In this document: positions 13,146 to 13,455 of the stretch, piece after piece
Layout: every line of letters begins with the position of its first letter
Numbering within the stretch: the first letter of the stretch is position 1
Assembly (NCBI GenBank): GCA_015057205.1
Contig: SVEW01000064.1
Span: 1 to 13,455 of the forward strand
From: Lachnospiraceae bacterium
GTDB taxonomy: Bacteria; Bacillota; Clostridia; Lachnospirales; Lachnospiraceae
Direction: 5' to 3'
Length of the DNA stretch: 13,455 nucleotides
Program-made: the position numbers and the translations under genes
The notes under the pieces: model-generated
The model's database searches: none
Seen by the model: the letters and a program-made list of their open reading frames with translations, nothing else
Told to the model about the DNA's origin: nothing

Positions 13146-13455
13146 CTAATCCAATACTCCCCTTATCGAATCATCGAAGCTTTCTGTGATTAGAGTAATC
13201 TGTTCTCCGTTAGACTGGTACCCCTCTATGATTTGGTGATTATCTTGTTTCAGTTGCTCAGCTGAACAATTAGAATCATCAAGCCTTGTTTCGATATCAG
13301 AGCCATGTGATTTTATTTCTTCAAAATGCGAATCTATATATTCATCTGACATAGCAAGGCAGATGAATCTTATCGACTGAAGATACTGCTCACCAAAACT
13401 ATTCCTCCAATCAAAAGGTATATAGCAGCCTTCAACAATAAGGTTCTGCTCATTC
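13146..13455 (-). CDS. Probable P-loop kinase, C-terminal part (5' end off window)
   Basis: The reading frame is open from the right edge of the window (codons from 13454) to the stop at 13146, giving at least 103 residues. The start codon is beyond the window, and the internal ATG at 13352 is not the true start. Visible segments are NEQNLIVEGCYIPFDW at the edge, then IRFICLAMSDEYIDSHF, an IETRLDD segment, and a terminal ITLITESFDD. This layout (a substrate-recognition VEGCYIPFDW segment, a helical lid, then a beta strand) resembles small bacterial adenylate-kinase-like or zeta-toxin-like P-loop kinases. The Walker A motif would be upstream and cannot be checked, so the kinase assignment is tentative. 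Confidence 0.7.
   Translation of the reverse strand, partial: NEQNLIVEGCYIPFDWRNSFGEQYLQSIRFICLAMSDEYIDSHFEEIKSHGSDIETRLDDSNCSAEQLKQDNHQIIEGYQSNGEQITLITESFDDSIRGVLD

Overview
The window looks like a chromosomal segment of a low-to-moderate G+C Firmicute, most likely a Clostridia member of the Lachnospiraceae type. The evidence is gene content and order: an Rrf2-nifS-nifU-mnmA cluster, yqeG next to efp, a YlmC/YmxH sporulation-family protein, an ECF sigma factor paired with a DUF4179-type anti-sigma factor, strong AGGAGG-type ribosome binding sites and canonical sigma-A promoters. Every gene I accept lies on the minus strand, so the transcription order is from high to low coordinates.

Region 1 (1-3340) is an iron-sulfur/thiolation operon. 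A strong promoter with a tandem operator drives an Rrf2 regulator with a Cys cluster, then cysteine desulfurase, the U-type scaffold and the tRNA 2-thiouridylase MnmA. NifS would supply sulfur to both NifU and MnmA, and the regulator probably senses Fe-S status and controls its own operon. Region 2 (3341-4849) is an ECF sigma factor translationally coupled (ATGA overlap) to a membrane anti-sigma protein, whose C-terminus is displaced by a single-base frameshift in an A7 run. Region 3 (4850-5354) has no protein gene. It holds a stand-alone candidate non-coding RNA of about 290 nt with its own promoter, internal helices and a strong intrinsic terminator, followed by an 11-bp-arm inverted repeat.

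Region 4 (5355-9114) is housekeeping: efp with its own promoter and terminator, yqeG, an unrecognised small protein, nrdR, a YlmC/YmxH PRC-barrel protein and ychF.

Region 5 (9115-11760) is more accessory in character: an HNH-nuclease-domain protein overlapping a MazG-like nucleotide pyrophosphohydrolase, followed 25 bases later by an M50/site-2-protease-like membrane protein with a helical C-terminal tail. The HNH-MazG pair is the best candidate here for an undescribed (possibly defence-related) module. Region 6 (11761-12220) is a non-coding repeat block: two degenerate copies of a palindromic repeat enclose six degenerate copies of a 54-64 bp unit marked by a GCACGTAA octamer. Region 7 (12313-13455) carries a small HEYGH-type membrane metalloprotease-like protein, a DUF3781 protein and the C-terminal part of a probable P-loop kinase that runs off the window.

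All assignments come from reading the sequence. No database search was run, and family names rest on motif recognition.
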